Source of the DNA: Datisca glomerata
Lineage: Eukaryota > Streptophyta > Magnoliopsida > Cucurbitales > Datiscaceae
Direction: 5' to 3'
DNA length: 64,000 nucleotides
Assembly (NCBI GenBank): GCA_003255025.1
Contig: QANY01002366.1
Location: 1,123,509-1,187,508 of the forward strand
The notes below the pieces were generated by a model. It saw only the letters and a program-made list of their open reading frames with translations. It was not told where the DNA came from and did no database searches. Position 1 is the stretch's first letter. Every line of letters starts with the position of its first letter. The position numbers and the translations under genes are program-made. Below are positions 1 to 12,240 of the stretch, one piece after another.

Positions 1-267
1 GAAATCCACAACCTTGACAGTCTAGCATTAATAAAAAATCTGTCTCCATGTTTCTCAAATTCGAATATATGCAGTGTAAGCATGTTGGGTTGGAGGAGGT
101 GGAAGAGAATTCTTTCAACAGTAAGCCCAACTCTTTTCTCCTGAGAAGGACAATATAATGTATTGATACATCAATGGAGGGAAGATTTAGATACAAGAGA
201 ACAATTTAAATCCGGTTTGGCAGGGTAAATAGATCACTATAGAGAGAATCAGATGGAGGCCATTCTA
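1..267. other. 3' flank of POP5
   Basis: This stretch lies downstream of the POP5 stop codon on the minus strand and presumably holds the 3' UTR. No coding stretch is visible and no clear AATAAA signal was found on the minus strand. Confidence 0.4.
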
Positions 268-721
268 TTAAGTCTCCAAAAGTTTAATCTTTTCAATACA
301 GTTGTGCATATGCTGATCAACATCTGCAGAGAGGCGAACTCCGACTACAAGTTTGTATTGCTCAAATTTTAATTGATCACACTTCAATGCGGTATTTTTA
401 CAAGCCCTGATACTTCCTAAACAAATACAAGATACTGGAAATGTTAAAATCTGCTTTGAGCATTTTCTTTCCCAGAGCAAAAAGCTTTCATCAGCATGTC
501 AGCAGAAATATCTTGAAGGGGATATAACTTACCAGATAAGTCCAATAAGTTAAATAGAACAGCGCAATTTCCAATAGTCCTGACCATAGTTATAGCAGCC
601 CAAACCTTTTGATACTCCTCCCTTGAGGCTCGAATAATGCACAGCTTGGTAATAGGATTCACATACTTCACTATACCAAGTTCAAAAAACAAATCGAAGT
701 TAATAAGAATGGTTCAAGCAC

Positions 722-780
<59 letters not shown>

Positions 781-979
781 AAAGACGGTAAGCATACTTA
801 CCTTGGAAGGATCCAAGGGAGGAAGCAAGGCCACATTCCCCAAAGTTGAGAAGAATGCTATCTTTTACTGCTTTTGAAATATTAAATTGAGTGATAATAA
901 TGGGATCCTCTGTCGTAAGCCCTTTATTAGGATCCAAGAATACTTCAAATATCATATACCGATTTTTGAAACCTACCAT
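268..979 (-). CDS. POP5: RNase P/MRP protein subunit POP5
   Basis: Three exons on the minus strand, 802-979, 533-670 and 268-416, join in frame to 154 residues plus a TAA stop. Donors are GTAAG at 801 and GTAAGT at 532; acceptors end in TATAG at 671 and TTTAG at 417. The protein starts MVGFKNRYMIFEVFLDP, continues with DSILLNFGECGLASSLGSFQ, VKYVNPITKLCI and SIRACKNTALKCD, and ends EKIKLLET, all typical of plant POP5, which is of similar length. POP5 is a core protein of the nuclear and nucleolar RNase P and MRP ribonucleoproteins that process pre-tRNA and pre-rRNA. The splice phases rebuild V (G|TG) and G (G|GA) codons expected in the family, which fixes the intron borders. No disabling change is seen. 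The first intron holds a long dinucleotide repeat. Identification is from remembered family sequence, with high confidence. Confidence 0.93.
724..776. repeat. (GA)n microsatellite in POP5 intron 1
   Basis: A perfect GA repeat of about 26 units; on the coding strand it reads CT. It fills about 40% of the 131-nt first intron and ends about 53 nt before the 3' splice site. Reading frames through it that encode Arg-Glu or Leu-Ser runs are artefacts. Confidence 0.95.
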
Positions 980-1790
980 CTGTAAGGTTCATTCCTTTAC
1001 ATTAGAAATCTCAAAAGAATTCGATTTCAATAGTAACACATAAAGCTCACCAAAAGTTATAGTTTTCGTTTGACACACAGAGTAAATGTGAATAGAATAT
1101 CATAATTTGCTACCTGTGAAATTGACGGCACCAAGGTTGGTGTAAAGATAACTAACCTTTTCCAAGCAAACCAATCACAGATGAATAGAGAGACAACACT
1201 TCCAAGTTCCAATAACAGAATCCAACAACAACGAAGGCACAGACAGAGAGAAACTGCAATTCGAAAAACAAAAACCTCAAAATAGCTAGAGAGTTAAGAG
1301 AAGAAGGAGAAGGGAAGTTGTAACTGGGATCCTGATAGAGTTTCCAATAAAACAATTAACAAGAATTAGCATGAAATTCAGCCAGCGTTTTAGTTTATTG
1401 CTCGTTAATCTCCTAAACTTTCCAATTACAATTAAATCATACATTTTTGTCAACCGAATCTCTTCTAATATATATCCAGTACTTCTAAGCAAAAGCCAAA
1501 TTTTACAATGACTAGTGTGTGACCAAAATAATCTGGTCAAGGTAAAATTTGTACAATTAAGAAGTAAGATAATTTCTCGCATTATTTTCTTCCCCAAGGG
1601 AGGTCTGCAAATTGAAACCCAACAAGAGAAAGACGGAGAGGGTGCAGCAGAGAGAACGAGAGTGCGAGACTTACTGAGACGGACGCAGGCTGATAGCGGC
1701 GTGGGAGCCGTGGTAGGAGACAACTTGGGGAGCACCGGGAGAGAGAGAGCAACAAGTTGAGGGTTTCGTGCGGAGAGGAGGGAAGAGGAG
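980..1790 (-). other. POP5 5' leader with probable UTR intron
   Basis: On the minus strand the bases just before the POP5 start read TTACAG|ATGG, a splice acceptor abutting the ATG. A donor, CTCA|GTAAGTC, occurs at 1674-1675, and a CT-rich, GC-richer stretch at about 1675-1790 resembles a plant 5'-UTR exon. I infer a leader exon at ~1675-1790 and a ~695-nt UTR intron at 980-1674. The transcription start is not defined. Confidence 0.5.
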
Positions 1791-2028
1791 TGTTACATGG
1801 ATTTGGGTACTTAAAAAAAGATTAAAATTATTATGCTCGGTAATTCACATGTGATATAAACCTCTCGTTTAAAAAAAGGGACAACTACGGGAATGATTCT
1901 TTTAGGTCATTTTTGTAAGTAATGACCGCTCAAGATTTTATTAGTAAAAATGGCTGTCTGGTCATTTACTAATGGTAAATGCCGAAATCATTTAAGATTA
2001 TGTCCCTAAAAATTAAAGGCCCGGTCCA

Positions 2029-2045
2029 CGCGCTACAGTAGCGCG
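2029..2045. repeat. GC-rich 17-bp palindrome
   Basis: CGCGCTAC-A-GTAGCGCG is a perfect 8-bp stem around one base. A second dyad follows at about 2077-2109 (GCGCGTGTTTTG with CAAAACGCGCG). Both stand out in AT-rich DNA near the left end of the MULE. The function is unknown. Confidence 0.7.
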
Positions 2046-2687
2046 AATGGTTCAGTCCACTCTCCATTTAATCAAAGCGCGTGTTTTGATGGTTTAAACA
2101 AAACGCGCGTTTTGGAGAGTATAGAGAAGCGGGAAAATGAAACATCTTCCATCGTCAGATCGATGACACATGTCAATATGCCCTGATACTCACCGTTAGA
2201 TTAGAAATCAAACAGATTGGCACTCAAAAAGCACTAAACACACCTTGTATCGTCAAAACCCTCATAACCCACGAAGAAACTGATTCTCAAAGCTCAACAA
2301 ACATTCAGGAAAACAGGCATGAAAAATTCTTTTTTAATTTATGTTTTGACAGTATCTAAATTAGTGACCTAATTTTGGTCTTTTCACTTTCGGTGGTTTA
2401 GATGGATATTAAGTCCCCGATTTCACTAAATCTATCAAAACTAGATGATCTAGTATCTGATTGCAACAATTCCAAGGATTTTCAACTAGGAATCGCATGT
2501 GCATCCCTCGTGGAATGACTTGGCCAATACTGTTTTTAACAATTACTTGTATTTAAAATTATTTACTGTTGTTGAAAAAACTACTTCTTAATAACCTTAT
2601 TTTATTAAATGATCAAACAATAATGGCTACTGTCCAATCATGTTGACAAGAATGGTACCAACCCAGAAGTAATGGCAAGCACCATAC

Positions 2688-3194
2688 ATGGAGTCTTTCC
2701 GTAACACCGAAGAAACAACGACAAAAGGAAAGGAACCAATAATGGCTACCGTCCAATCTGAGGAAGATGACTCATTTAAAAGACTAATGAAGAAACCTCG
2801 TAACAATGAAGGAGAAGCAGGGAGTAGCGTGCCAAGAACCGATATTGAAACAAAGGAACAATTGTATTTGATATTTGAAAGCTTGAACACAATATCAAAC
2901 GACATTAAAAAAAATTAAAAGATTAGATCAACAAGCTAGGCAGCAAGAAGCGGTCAGAAAATTATATACTATTCATCATAAAATTATAATATTATTGTGT
3001 ATATATTTTATATCGATAAATAGGAGCATGAACAAGATCAATGCCAAGAGGAAGGCCAACATGAGGAAGTATTGGTGAAGGTTTTGAGGAGCAAAGGTAG
3101 CTCTTCAAAGAAGCCGAAAGGAAGAAAATGGTTGGTCAAGGAAAGTAAAGCTCTTGAATCACATTATATGTGGATGAAAGAGCAAAAAAAGTGA
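2688..3194 (+). pseudogene. Unrecognised coding-like stretch inside MULE
   Basis: An open frame starts MESFRNTEETTTKGKE and runs to about 2918; with one small frame change it goes on through IKRLDQQARQQEAVRK, a non-coding AT-rich break (about 2965-3020, possibly an intron), then EHEQDQCQEEGQHEE and SKKPKGRKWL to a TGA at 3192-3194. It is charged and rich in E, K and Q, with a coiled-coil look. A 20-base stretch around AATAATGGCTAC occurs twice, at 2619 and 2739, so the start region is partly duplicated. I do not recognise the family. It may be the element's second gene or a captured fragment. Confidence 0.35.
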
Positions 3195-3792
3195 AGAAGA
3201 CGGTAGCGAATGATCAAGAACCAAAGCCAACTTCATTTGAAATCGGACCAAGCTTCTCCCTTAGATCTCAATTTGATTAATGGGTTTTGGATTTGTGTTT
3301 TTAAGAATTTGATATGGATTTGTGTTTAGTATGGATTTTTAACAAGTTCCTAAATACCGTTATATGGATGCTTATGAATATGTTTTTAGAATTCGAGAAG
3401 TATTTAATCATATAATTGAGTGTTGCTGTATAGTAGAATTTCTTGTGCATGAGCTGGATTATTTGGGGGTATCATGTAAAAATAGATAACCCATTTTCAG
3501 TTCAAACTAGGATGGTATATAACTTATGACGAGCTCTATACAACTATTAGAGACATAACAGTTTTAAAAACTTGCCTAAAAACCGCCTATCAATGAAAAA
3601 TGATACATAAAATAAGCATATTCAAATAGTCAATTTTAAGAAACAACTAAATTGAAATGAACAATTAAAATACAACTTAAATGGAAGTTTGTTAATAAAA
3701 AGTAACTTACATTAAGACTTATAAAAAAGAATACTCATAAACAATAAAAGTACAAAATTAATAAAATATCAAATGTTAAAATTATAATTGTG

Positions 3793-5945
3793 TCTACTTG
3801 CTACTCCTAGAAGAGGACGCACGAATTAGGTTCTTGCATGTTTTCCGATTGAGACCAAACCCTCATTTCCTAATGGGTGAACGACGCCTTTATAGGTTGA
3901 AGCGTATTTTGTACTTGAAAAACAATCACTACATATGAATATGAACTCAAATTTCAATTGCAATTGACAGCACAAGCATGAGCACATGGGATATGATCCA
4001 AATCCCACCTCCGACAAGAACACGCACGACTACTCAAGTTCAAAACGTGCATGAAACCACCATGGCTAACATGAAATTCATTTATATCGGATGAGCCAAC
4101 CTAAAAAGCCATAAAAATAAGTTACACATAACCATTATGTTAAAATAAAACCATATAGTAACTAAATAAAATACATGACACATACCGACATAGCTCAAGC
4201 AACTATATACTCGTCCCTCAAATGTTCCTCAACCGATGGTGTAAGCCTCATTTTCAAAAACGATGCCGCCGTTCTATGCTTGTAAGACCACCTTAAACAC
4301 ATTTGATGTATAAATTCCAACAAACATATGATAGGAAGTTCACATGCTTCAACTAAAACAATTGTTAATACTTTCAGAGATGTTCGAGGTCAACATGTTA
4401 TACCGCTTACTAGGATAATAAGCTCGTGCCCATCTAGAAAATCTAATTCCCTCCAAATAAGAACGAACACATGGAGATATTTTATCCAAACTCTACATGT
4501 GACGCTCAAAGTCAGGTATAAGATAAGCCTTAGCACATGCATAAAAAATGGGATCAATGTTATTCGGCAACTTAAACCTAGTTTTATTTTGTCATAAATG
4601 GAACATGCATGCTCTGTGATGAGCATCGGGAAAAATAATACTAATGGTCTTGGAAATACTAATGTGTCGATCAGAAACAATAACTAAATCAATAACATAT
4701 CCAATGCAAGAATGCAACTTACGCATGAACCATATCCAAGAATCATCATTCTCTAAGTTAACTATAGCAAATGCTAAGGAAAAATTTGGTTGTTACCATC
4801 AAAAAATTAAGTAGTTAACAAAATACCCACATACTTCACCTTTAAAAATGTGCCATCAAACGATATACATCGTCTACAGTGTCTCCACCCATCTAAGGAC
4901 TAGACATAAAACAATATTTGAACCTCCCAGCAGAAGTCATAACATAATCGGTAACGGAACGTGAAACAAAGCAATAAAAAGTAAAATAATAGTAACTTAC
5001 CTATATGCTATATTTACTAAGCATAATTAATTATGTCATACCAGGATTAGTTTCATGCAATGCTGCAAAAAATGATGGAATGACAGCGTATGATTCTTCA
5101 GGAGACCCCAAAATAGAATTCATAGCAATTTCTTTCCCCCTCAAAGCTTTATGATAACTAACATAGACACCATGTTTCGCTCACATGTGGTCAACAATCT
5201 CCTTTGGATGTCTCTTTTGTAAGCAACCAGCCTTATAATTTTCCTTTAGACACTCACTGATCATGATAGCACTAGCTTACCTATAATCACTTTGTATAAT
5301 ATCTAATGAACAAGAATGTTCACTAGTATACTTCCTAACCATCCACAAAACACTATGCCTATACCTTGAAGCACGTAAATATCAACAACAAGAGTCATCA
5401 ACACATATTGCCACAAAACATTCACCATTAGACTTCTTCATATTAAATTGAAAGTTATTTTTTAAAGCAACAACTTGAATTACTTTCTTCAACTCTACCT
5501 TACTACCAAACAGATCTCCCTCCATAACCTGAAAATCAGTTGGAGCATTATCCACATCAACGGTCTCAATGAAACGACAATCAGATGGTTGATCAACAAG
5601 AACATTGCCAACACTAGAAACAACCGTGTCGACCCTAAAACAACTAGCATTGGTCATAGTTGAAATTTGTAAATTTTGACCAATCTCGACAACTAATGGA
5701 CAATAGACAGTTTTTGCAAAAGAAATAAACCATGAAATGTCACTATCATCCTTCAACTCCAACACATTACAAGATGTCATCCCAACACCAAGAACAACCT
5801 TCATCAACAAAATTCACATATAACCAAATCTAATAGAACTCCAAATGTTGAATCCTCATCAACAAATACCAGTTTTAATTTGTTATCCACATATGTATTG
5901 GTATCACACCACCTACCATCATAAAACAAACTAATAAGAATCTTC
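3793..5945 (-). pseudogene. MULE transposase remnant
   Basis: Minus-strand frames, broken by stops and frame changes, give the MULE domain order. From 5945 a YDGRWCDTNTYVD-like start matches the usual N-terminal domain. At about 5400-5500 KKVIQVVALKNNFQF and VAICVDDSCC match the MuDR-type domain. Around 5090 GSPEESYAVIPSF and LHETNPG are diagnostic. At about 4860 SFDGTFLKVKY carries the first catalytic Asp of the transposase core, with VSDRHISISK and RACMFHL downstream at about 4610-4680. RYNMLTSNISESIN lies near 4370. At about 3970-4030 CSCRRWDLDHIPCAHA is the SWIM zinc finger. At least six in-frame stops are present, so no functional protein can be made. It would have cut and pasted DNA at the element ends. 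Confidence 0.88.
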
Positions 5946-6828
5946 GACATGCTTGAAAATACAAAGATTCATAAAGTTCAAAAAAAATAATAAGATGGTA
6001 CATAAAATTGAGACTGACAGTATATAGTTTAGTTACCAGTATATAGAAGCAAGACTCAGAATAATTTTTATCTGAAAAGAAGCAAGAAAAATACCTCCTA
6101 ACAATAGCATAGAATAACAAAGAAAATACATAGACTCAAATAAAATAATGTACATAATCTAACAAGAACATTTCCAATACAAGAACACGAGATAAAAGAA
6201 CAAATCAATGTAGAAAAATACATAGAAGATAAACAATCAAAGAAGATAAGCAATCACAAAGTTTCTACTAAAAAATCTGGAAATAATGAAATTGCAAGAA
6301 ATTGCAATGTAAATCACAAATTTTCTTAATAATATAAAATAAGAAATTGCAAAGAAAAACTTAATAATGTAGAAAATCAAGAAATATAACTCACCTCGCC
6401 TGAGAAGAATAAGCAAAAAAGGCGACGGAAGCAGCTCACCAGAGAAGAAGAACAACTAGCAGCTCGCCATAAAACAGTAGCAGTTCGCAAAAAACATAAG
6501 ACTTGAATCTGAAAACAGTATCAGCTCAAATCGCTCAGCTAAAAAATAAAGATCGTTACAATAGGGTTGTTCAGAAATCACGACTTCTTCCGATGAGGAA
6601 GGAAGAAGTGCGTTACAGTAGGGTTGCCAATTTTGAAAACTCACAACTCGTTTCCATTGTTGTAGCTTGCGTAGAGAAGGGAAAAATAGGGAAATAATAA
6701 AATTTTAACTGCTCTAGCTTTAGCACGTGCAATTTTCGGTCATCCCTGCAGTTTAAGAAAAAAATAGGGACATTTTGTTAAATATACCCACCAAAAGTGA
6801 TGGAAGTTGCAAATTTCCCTTTAAAAAA

Positions 6829-8764
6829 TGACTCAAACCTCTATTCATTTTATATTTCAGTAATTAAAAACTTAAAATCATTAAATTTTAAATGAACATC
6901 GTTAAAATAATAAATAATACCAAAATTATTCTTTGAAAATGTTAAAGTGATTTGAAAAAATTCATTTTGAAAAACACATGTAGTTTGTTGAAATGAGATG
7001 AACACTCCATCTAGTTTGAAAAATGAAAACTATGATCATTCAATTAACAATAGTCTTGACCTAAGCGAGCTAAATTTTGAATTCAAACATAATAATTGAC
7101 CTGACAGAATTTTTTGACTGAGAATCTGACTCGAACAAAAAGAAAACTCACGTTGTCTTCCTCAGTTCATCCTTAAGAAAGACTCATACTTTTGACAATT
7201 TGTGATTCCCCCATCATCACCATTTGTCCTCCACTGGATTACTCTGTTGTGCTCCGTCATGCTTGACAATCATTCCTCCACCAGCACTTTGTGGTAAGTT
7301 GTTGCCCCCTTTGGTTCAATATGTTTCGGTGATTGACATTTAATAAACGTCCACTTTGATTCAATAAGTTTCTATCGTAACCCTAGATTGTGTTATTCCT
7401 CAACCAATCCTCCTCCTACTGTTTCCTTCCTCAACTCCTCCCTATCACATAAGCCTTTAGTTGAACTAATCAGCTGAACGGAGAAGAAGAATAAGAAAAT
7501 AAGTATTGTTTTTCTTCTTCCAATCAATCATTTAGTTAGTGGTGAAAGAAACTAATTAATAAGATTAAAATGATGTGAATAATGGTGACTGGTCTTTCTT
7601 CGGCTCTGAAGGGTGGTGCATGGAAGCTAAAAATGAATGATTAATGACTCTAGCTTGTTTCGGGTTCTAAATTCAGGTCTGAATATAAAAAGAACAAATT
7701 CATTTTAACAATTTCATAAGAGTAATTTTGGTGTTATTTGTCATTTTATTGTCAAATTTTATTAGCTTAAAATTTAATGGTTTTGTATTTTTTTTGTCAC
7801 CGAAACCTAACATATATGTAAGTTAGAGTAATTTTTTCAATTAGAGAAATTTTTATTTTATTTAAACAAACTATAGTGAGCGTGAGATGAATTTTTCTAA
7901 GATTTAGTTGGGATCAAGGATAATGTGGTCTTATCATCATAAAACTAACACTCTTTTTAATAGAATATACTTATTTATCAATTTTCAAACAAGAAGATTA
8001 ATGATGTCGTTTTAGAAAACTAATGGGCCTGTCAAAAACATTTCTCCTAAATAATGAGAAATTTGGAGCCCAAGAGTCCTTGTGAATTAAAAAAAACAAT
8101 TAAGACCTGAGGGGATACATATTGAACAAGCAAAAGTAAAAGGTTCACTCAAACAAGTTTGACATTTTTAAATTTTGAAGAGCGTCAAATAGTCAAATAA
8201 AGTAAATAAAGTAGGAAATGTGGGTCACGTGAACTTCGAGGCCTAGTCCATAGAAAACGCAAGACCAGTTTTTGAAAAGTAATCGCATGTGGAATCGCAT
8301 TGTGAGTTCCTACTTTATTTGCCTATTTAAGGTTGTTCAAAATTTGTATGAAGCAGAACTTGTTTTGCTGAAACTTTTACCTTTTTTGTTGAACCTGTAT
8401 CCACTTCCCATTCTCAAAGTTATAATCTCGTATCTTTTTCTTTAAAAGCTTGTATTCTCTCCAGAGGAATCTCCAAAAAATTTAATAAACTTTGCAAATA
8501 GTGGAACTGCTTTAGAATCCAAGATAGTCAATTGCAAAGTTTGCATAATGCATACTGGATTTTTAATGCGAAAATGTTATTCGCTAACAGAAGTGCAATA
8601 AATAGTTAACAAAGTAAAATTAGTAAACATTCACTAATGAAAGTACAATTAATAAACATTCACGATCATGATTTTTAAAGATGAAAAAACCAAATCCTTA
8701 ATCGATTAATAAATACTAAAAGGGACAAAAAAAACATGCCTAATCAAAAGTCATATTCAATAAA
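6829..8764. other. AT-rich intergenic DNA
   Basis: No convincing coding stretch, RNA gene or element end was found here. The stretch at 8101-8340 shares short words such as AATAAAGTAGGAAATG with 25,040-25,060, suggesting a worn dispersed repeat. Confidence 0.4.
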
Positions 8765-9510
8765 TAGAGGTGGTAAATGAGCCGATTCGACCCGTGAAAC
8801 CGACTGAACCAATCTGACTCGGCCCGTGAATCCATTCTTTTGTCTAAAAAATTAAACAATTATACATGTAGTGAAATTTGAACTATTGGTCTCTCCTTTA
8901 TAAATCACACTATCTATCAATAGAACAAGATCATCTTTGTTAAATATATTGTTTAAAATATATTCTTATTGTTTTTAACACATTTTATCGAAACCTCATA
9001 TAATATACTCTTGAAATAAACATATTTAATTAAATAAAAAGTAATTTGAATGAATATTTTATTTAATGAAAAATTGGATTCATGAAAACTTTAAAAAATA
9101 TTGCTTTAATATTTTTAATATTTTTTGTTGTGTTAATGAATATGAATTATAAATTAGTTATTAATAATTTATTATATTTTTAGATTTTACATGCTAGTTT
9201 ATGAATTTAATAAATAAAATAATTATTTTACTTATTATTACAAGTTTTTCTATTGAGATTTTAAAGTAATAAAATAAACTAATTATGAGAAAGTAACATG
9301 ACTTTCATATAGCTTAGTTGTAATCCCTACACTTAATCTATTCCCGACCAATGTTCAACTCTCCACATCTATATTTTTTAGAATTAAATCACATTAAAGG
9401 GAGGGAAAATGAGTCGGTTCAACGGTTTATTCTGGGCCGTTCTAAAATTTCAGCGGCTCAGCCTGTGAACCACCTGGAAAGGCTCGGTCCCGACCTGAGT
9501 GCCACCCCTA
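8765..9510. mobile_element. hAT-like MITE
   Basis: The left end reads TAGAGGTGGTAAATGAGCC and the right end, inverted, TAGGGGTGGCACTCAGGTC, close to the TAGGGGTGGCAA ends of many plant hAT MITEs. Subterminal GC-rich words (GGCCCGTGAA, GTGAACC) lie near both ends around an AT-rich core. Flanking 8-mers (TCAATAAA, ATAATAAG) match only partly. There is no coding potential; 746 bp. Confidence 0.55.
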
Positions 9511-9789
9511 ATAATAAGAAACATTAAGAAGAAAATTCTCTTTACGGCCTTTACATAGCCATCCAAGAAAAACATGATGAAAGTAAATGAGAAGTAAATT
9601 AGTAGTGACGATAAAAAGGAAAAAAACTACTTTATGCCATAATAGATGAGGAAATGAAAATGAGAATTAAGTATTGGAGCAAATTGGGGTTTTGAGTGAA
9701 AATTAATGCATTAAAAATTTGTTAATGGGCCGTAATGGAAAAAAGAAACGAAAATATATATTGTGCTACAAGGATTATAAATCATTTGA

Positions 9790-10350
9790 GATATATTATG
9801 TTAATCATTTTTAGTCAAGTTACTGTAAAGGAATTTTTTCCACACCAATAGAGTCACGGTAATTATCGATGAAAAATGATGAAAGGGTTAGAGAGTGAGA
9901 GAAAGTGTGATAAATGCTCTGATTATTACTTTTGTTGTATTGAAAAAATTGTCCTTTATTCATTACGCGAGCCTTATATAGGCCTTAATTTAAAAATTAA
10001 ATAGTAAAAGGATGGGAATGATCCCTCTCTCCTCAATATGTTTTGGGGGGTTTCATCATACCTGTAGGATCTCGTCCATACTTATAGGATTTCTTTTGAG
10101 TCGTGGGCCCCTTTATTTCATCTACACCCTCAAGCTGTCTTATCCCTCTACCTTTCACCCGCCAACGCAACCATGTGACATTCTCTTCTGATTGAAATCC
10201 CATTCCCCACGTTCTCGTATGGTGGAGATCTCTTCACTACCTCTTGATTGATCATTTCCGCCCACGTGGCCTAGAGCAAATTTTTTACCTGTTCATTTAC
10301 CCTCTATTACACAACGAATTCCAATTTGTTGAGGCATAATGAGTGCACTT
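9790..10350 (-). mobile_element. Probable LTR of minus-strand gypsy remnant
   Basis: Read on the minus strand there is a good TATA box (CTATATAAGGC, about 9970-9982) followed by AATGAATAAAGGACA with an AATAAA signal, CT-rich DNA and a downstream stretch, the order of U3-R-U5. It lies downstream of the minus-strand pol fragment, as a 3' LTR would. The exact ends are not defined and no second copy was found. A GGCGCC word followed by TGTGGG-like sequence at 10,503 resembles a primer-binding region on the plus strand, but the context does not fit. Confidence 0.35.
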
Positions 10351-10996
10351 CATGCGTGTCTTGGTAGCTTCGACTTTTTTCATCTTTTTACTACCTTTTA
10401 CTACTTCATTTACCCCCTCATTCCCCACTATTATTGACGCGTCACTCGAGAATGATATCTCGTCACTTGCCTCCGTCCTTTCACCTTCCCGCTCTCAGTT
10501 CTCGGCGCCAAACGTGGGTTTTCAGTTAACGCTCCACTTATTGCTTGCGTCATTTCTCCTTCCCGTTCTCAGTTAGCTCAATTCTTTGATACGCGCTTCC
10601 TCCACTTTCCAACTATCGTCTCGTCATTTGTCCGTCACGGGGTGACGGCTAGTGCTATCATTTCAAGCACTCTATTACATACCCATGTTGCACTCCACGC
10701 CTTTTTAAGAATTAGTTGTGTTTTACTTTCTTTTTCAGATTTGTAAATTTTAATGCATTCCTTTTTCACGTCCATAGCCTACATAAGGCCTTTATCTACC
10801 CACTTTTTCCTTCATGTTTTCTCTGTCCCTTGTAAGTCCTCTTGTTCTTCCATTTCTGTTTCACTTATGTTGCTTTCTCGTTCTCAGTTTTCTTTGTCAG
10901 TCATAAGGGGAAAGAAGGAGTTTAAGGTCATTTACCTTTAGTTAGGAACCGGGATGAGTTCAAACGGATGATGGATCATCATAAAAATGCCTTCCC

Positions 10997-12240
10997 TTGG
11001 ATGTCGTTTACAGTTTCGAGGATGTGATGCCCAAATCTTTCACTTTTCCCCCATTCTTTGAGAGTTTTTTTGCTACCTTCTATCTTGCCCCTTCCCAATA
11101 CACTCTCAGCATGTACAAAATCCTTTTAGGAATAAAAGCTTTAAATAGGAAGCATAACCTCAATATAGGCATGATCAAAATTCATGTCGTATATATTATT
11201 AAAAAATTCAAGACATCTTACTATCTGGCTCCCCGTGCTAGCGAGAAACGGGGGGTTTGGTCACTGATCTCCCAAAGGGAGATAATGGCTAGGAAGATGG
11301 GACTTTTCTGATTGGCGGGAACCGAGGCACTGATGGCCGTTGGATCCTTCATTTTTTATTGGCCTTTTCTTTCTTTCATTATTTGTGCAAATAATAAACT
11401 GAAGAAAAGGTTATTTGTCCCCAAAGACGTAGCTGCACAACTCTCTACTGCCTACAACTGCCTAGAACAGGACTGGAAGGATCTCCTCGATCCAAGCAGG
11501 CAGATCAACATTGCTTATGCTCTCGTTCCCGTAACAGAAGTTGCCACTTCGTCACCTCCAATTTAAGAGATCCCCCAGGTTATCCATGTGCCTAATTTCA
11601 ACCGCACTGTAGTGTCCAATCCTTCTGAGTCTTCTAGGTCTAAGCGGGAAGAAGAGGAAGAAGATGAAGAAGAGAGAGAAAGGGAGGCAGAGTGAAAAGA
11701 GGTTAAAGAGCAAGACACACTGTTCCATTCACTCACAAAGAATTGGAGAGGTCAAAGCGCCTTCGAAGCAACTTGTGGGGAACTGTTGGTGGCGAGAGGA
11801 ACGTTCGTCCGAGAATGAAATCCGCTAATCCCCCTACCACCTCCCTTCGTGCCACCAGAAATGAGAGTTGACACCGTCGTGCCGCCAGCTCCCGCTCCCG
11901 TTCCTACTCCAACTGGTCCTTCTACCCCCGCAACCGAGGACATTCCAGCACGGGAAAAAGTTTCTCCACCTCCTCCCTCATCTACTTAGAGGTCAACTCC
12001 AATTTCTGTCAGTTCTCATGGGATGCTCTAAGAGACTGACATCTAGAGGTGGCGGTGGTACACGACGGCTCCACTATTCCTACTTCCGTGATCTTCTTGA
12101 AGGATTCTTGTTCCTCGCACATCATCACGAAGGAGATCAACTATGACGTGGACACGACTACCCTTCGCCAGATGTCTGTTACAGACAAGGTCATCGGCTT
12201 TAGTCACAGCCTGATGCAAGTACCTTTTCTCTTTCTTTGA
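10997..12240 (+). pseudogene. Gypsy-type accessory ORF remnant (left copy)
   Basis: Plus-strand frames give SFTFPPFFESFFATFYLAPS, MYKILLGIKALN and, after one frame change, a hydrophobic/aromatic GGNRGTDGRWI-like segment, then VPKDVAAQLSTAYN and an acidic SKREEEEEDEEERERE run. This resembles the 'putative gypsy-type transposon domain' (Transposase_28 family) found as an extra ORF in Tat-lineage Ty3/gypsy elements, often antisense to pol. Here it is antisense to the RT-RNase H fragment next to it (12,420-14,459). A stop after MGLF (11,311) and further breaks make it non-functional. The family call rests on remembered motif style and is moderate. Confidence 0.5.

Larger units (their letters stand above)
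1877..6819 (-). mobile_element. Mutator-like element (MULE), decayed
   Basis: The block holds MULE transposase remnants on the minus strand (about 3793-5945). Candidate 9-bp target duplications TTTAAAAAA lie at 1868-1876 and 6820-6828, the size made by Mutator transposases, although their low complexity weakens the case. Both inner ends begin with GGGA when read inward but share little more, so it would be a non-TIR type MULE or have worn ends. A second coding-like stretch on the plus strand (2688-3194) lies inside. The borders are an inference; the transposase content is clear. Confidence 0.55.

Noticed and set aside
637..979. Reading frames with Arg-Glu or Leu-Ser runs
   Set aside because: They are translations of the GA microsatellite in a POP5 intron.
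10480..10530. Plus-strand primer-binding site GGCGCC next to a 5' LTR
   Set aside because: The expected TGG start is missing, and the LTR-like signals to the left point to the minus strand.
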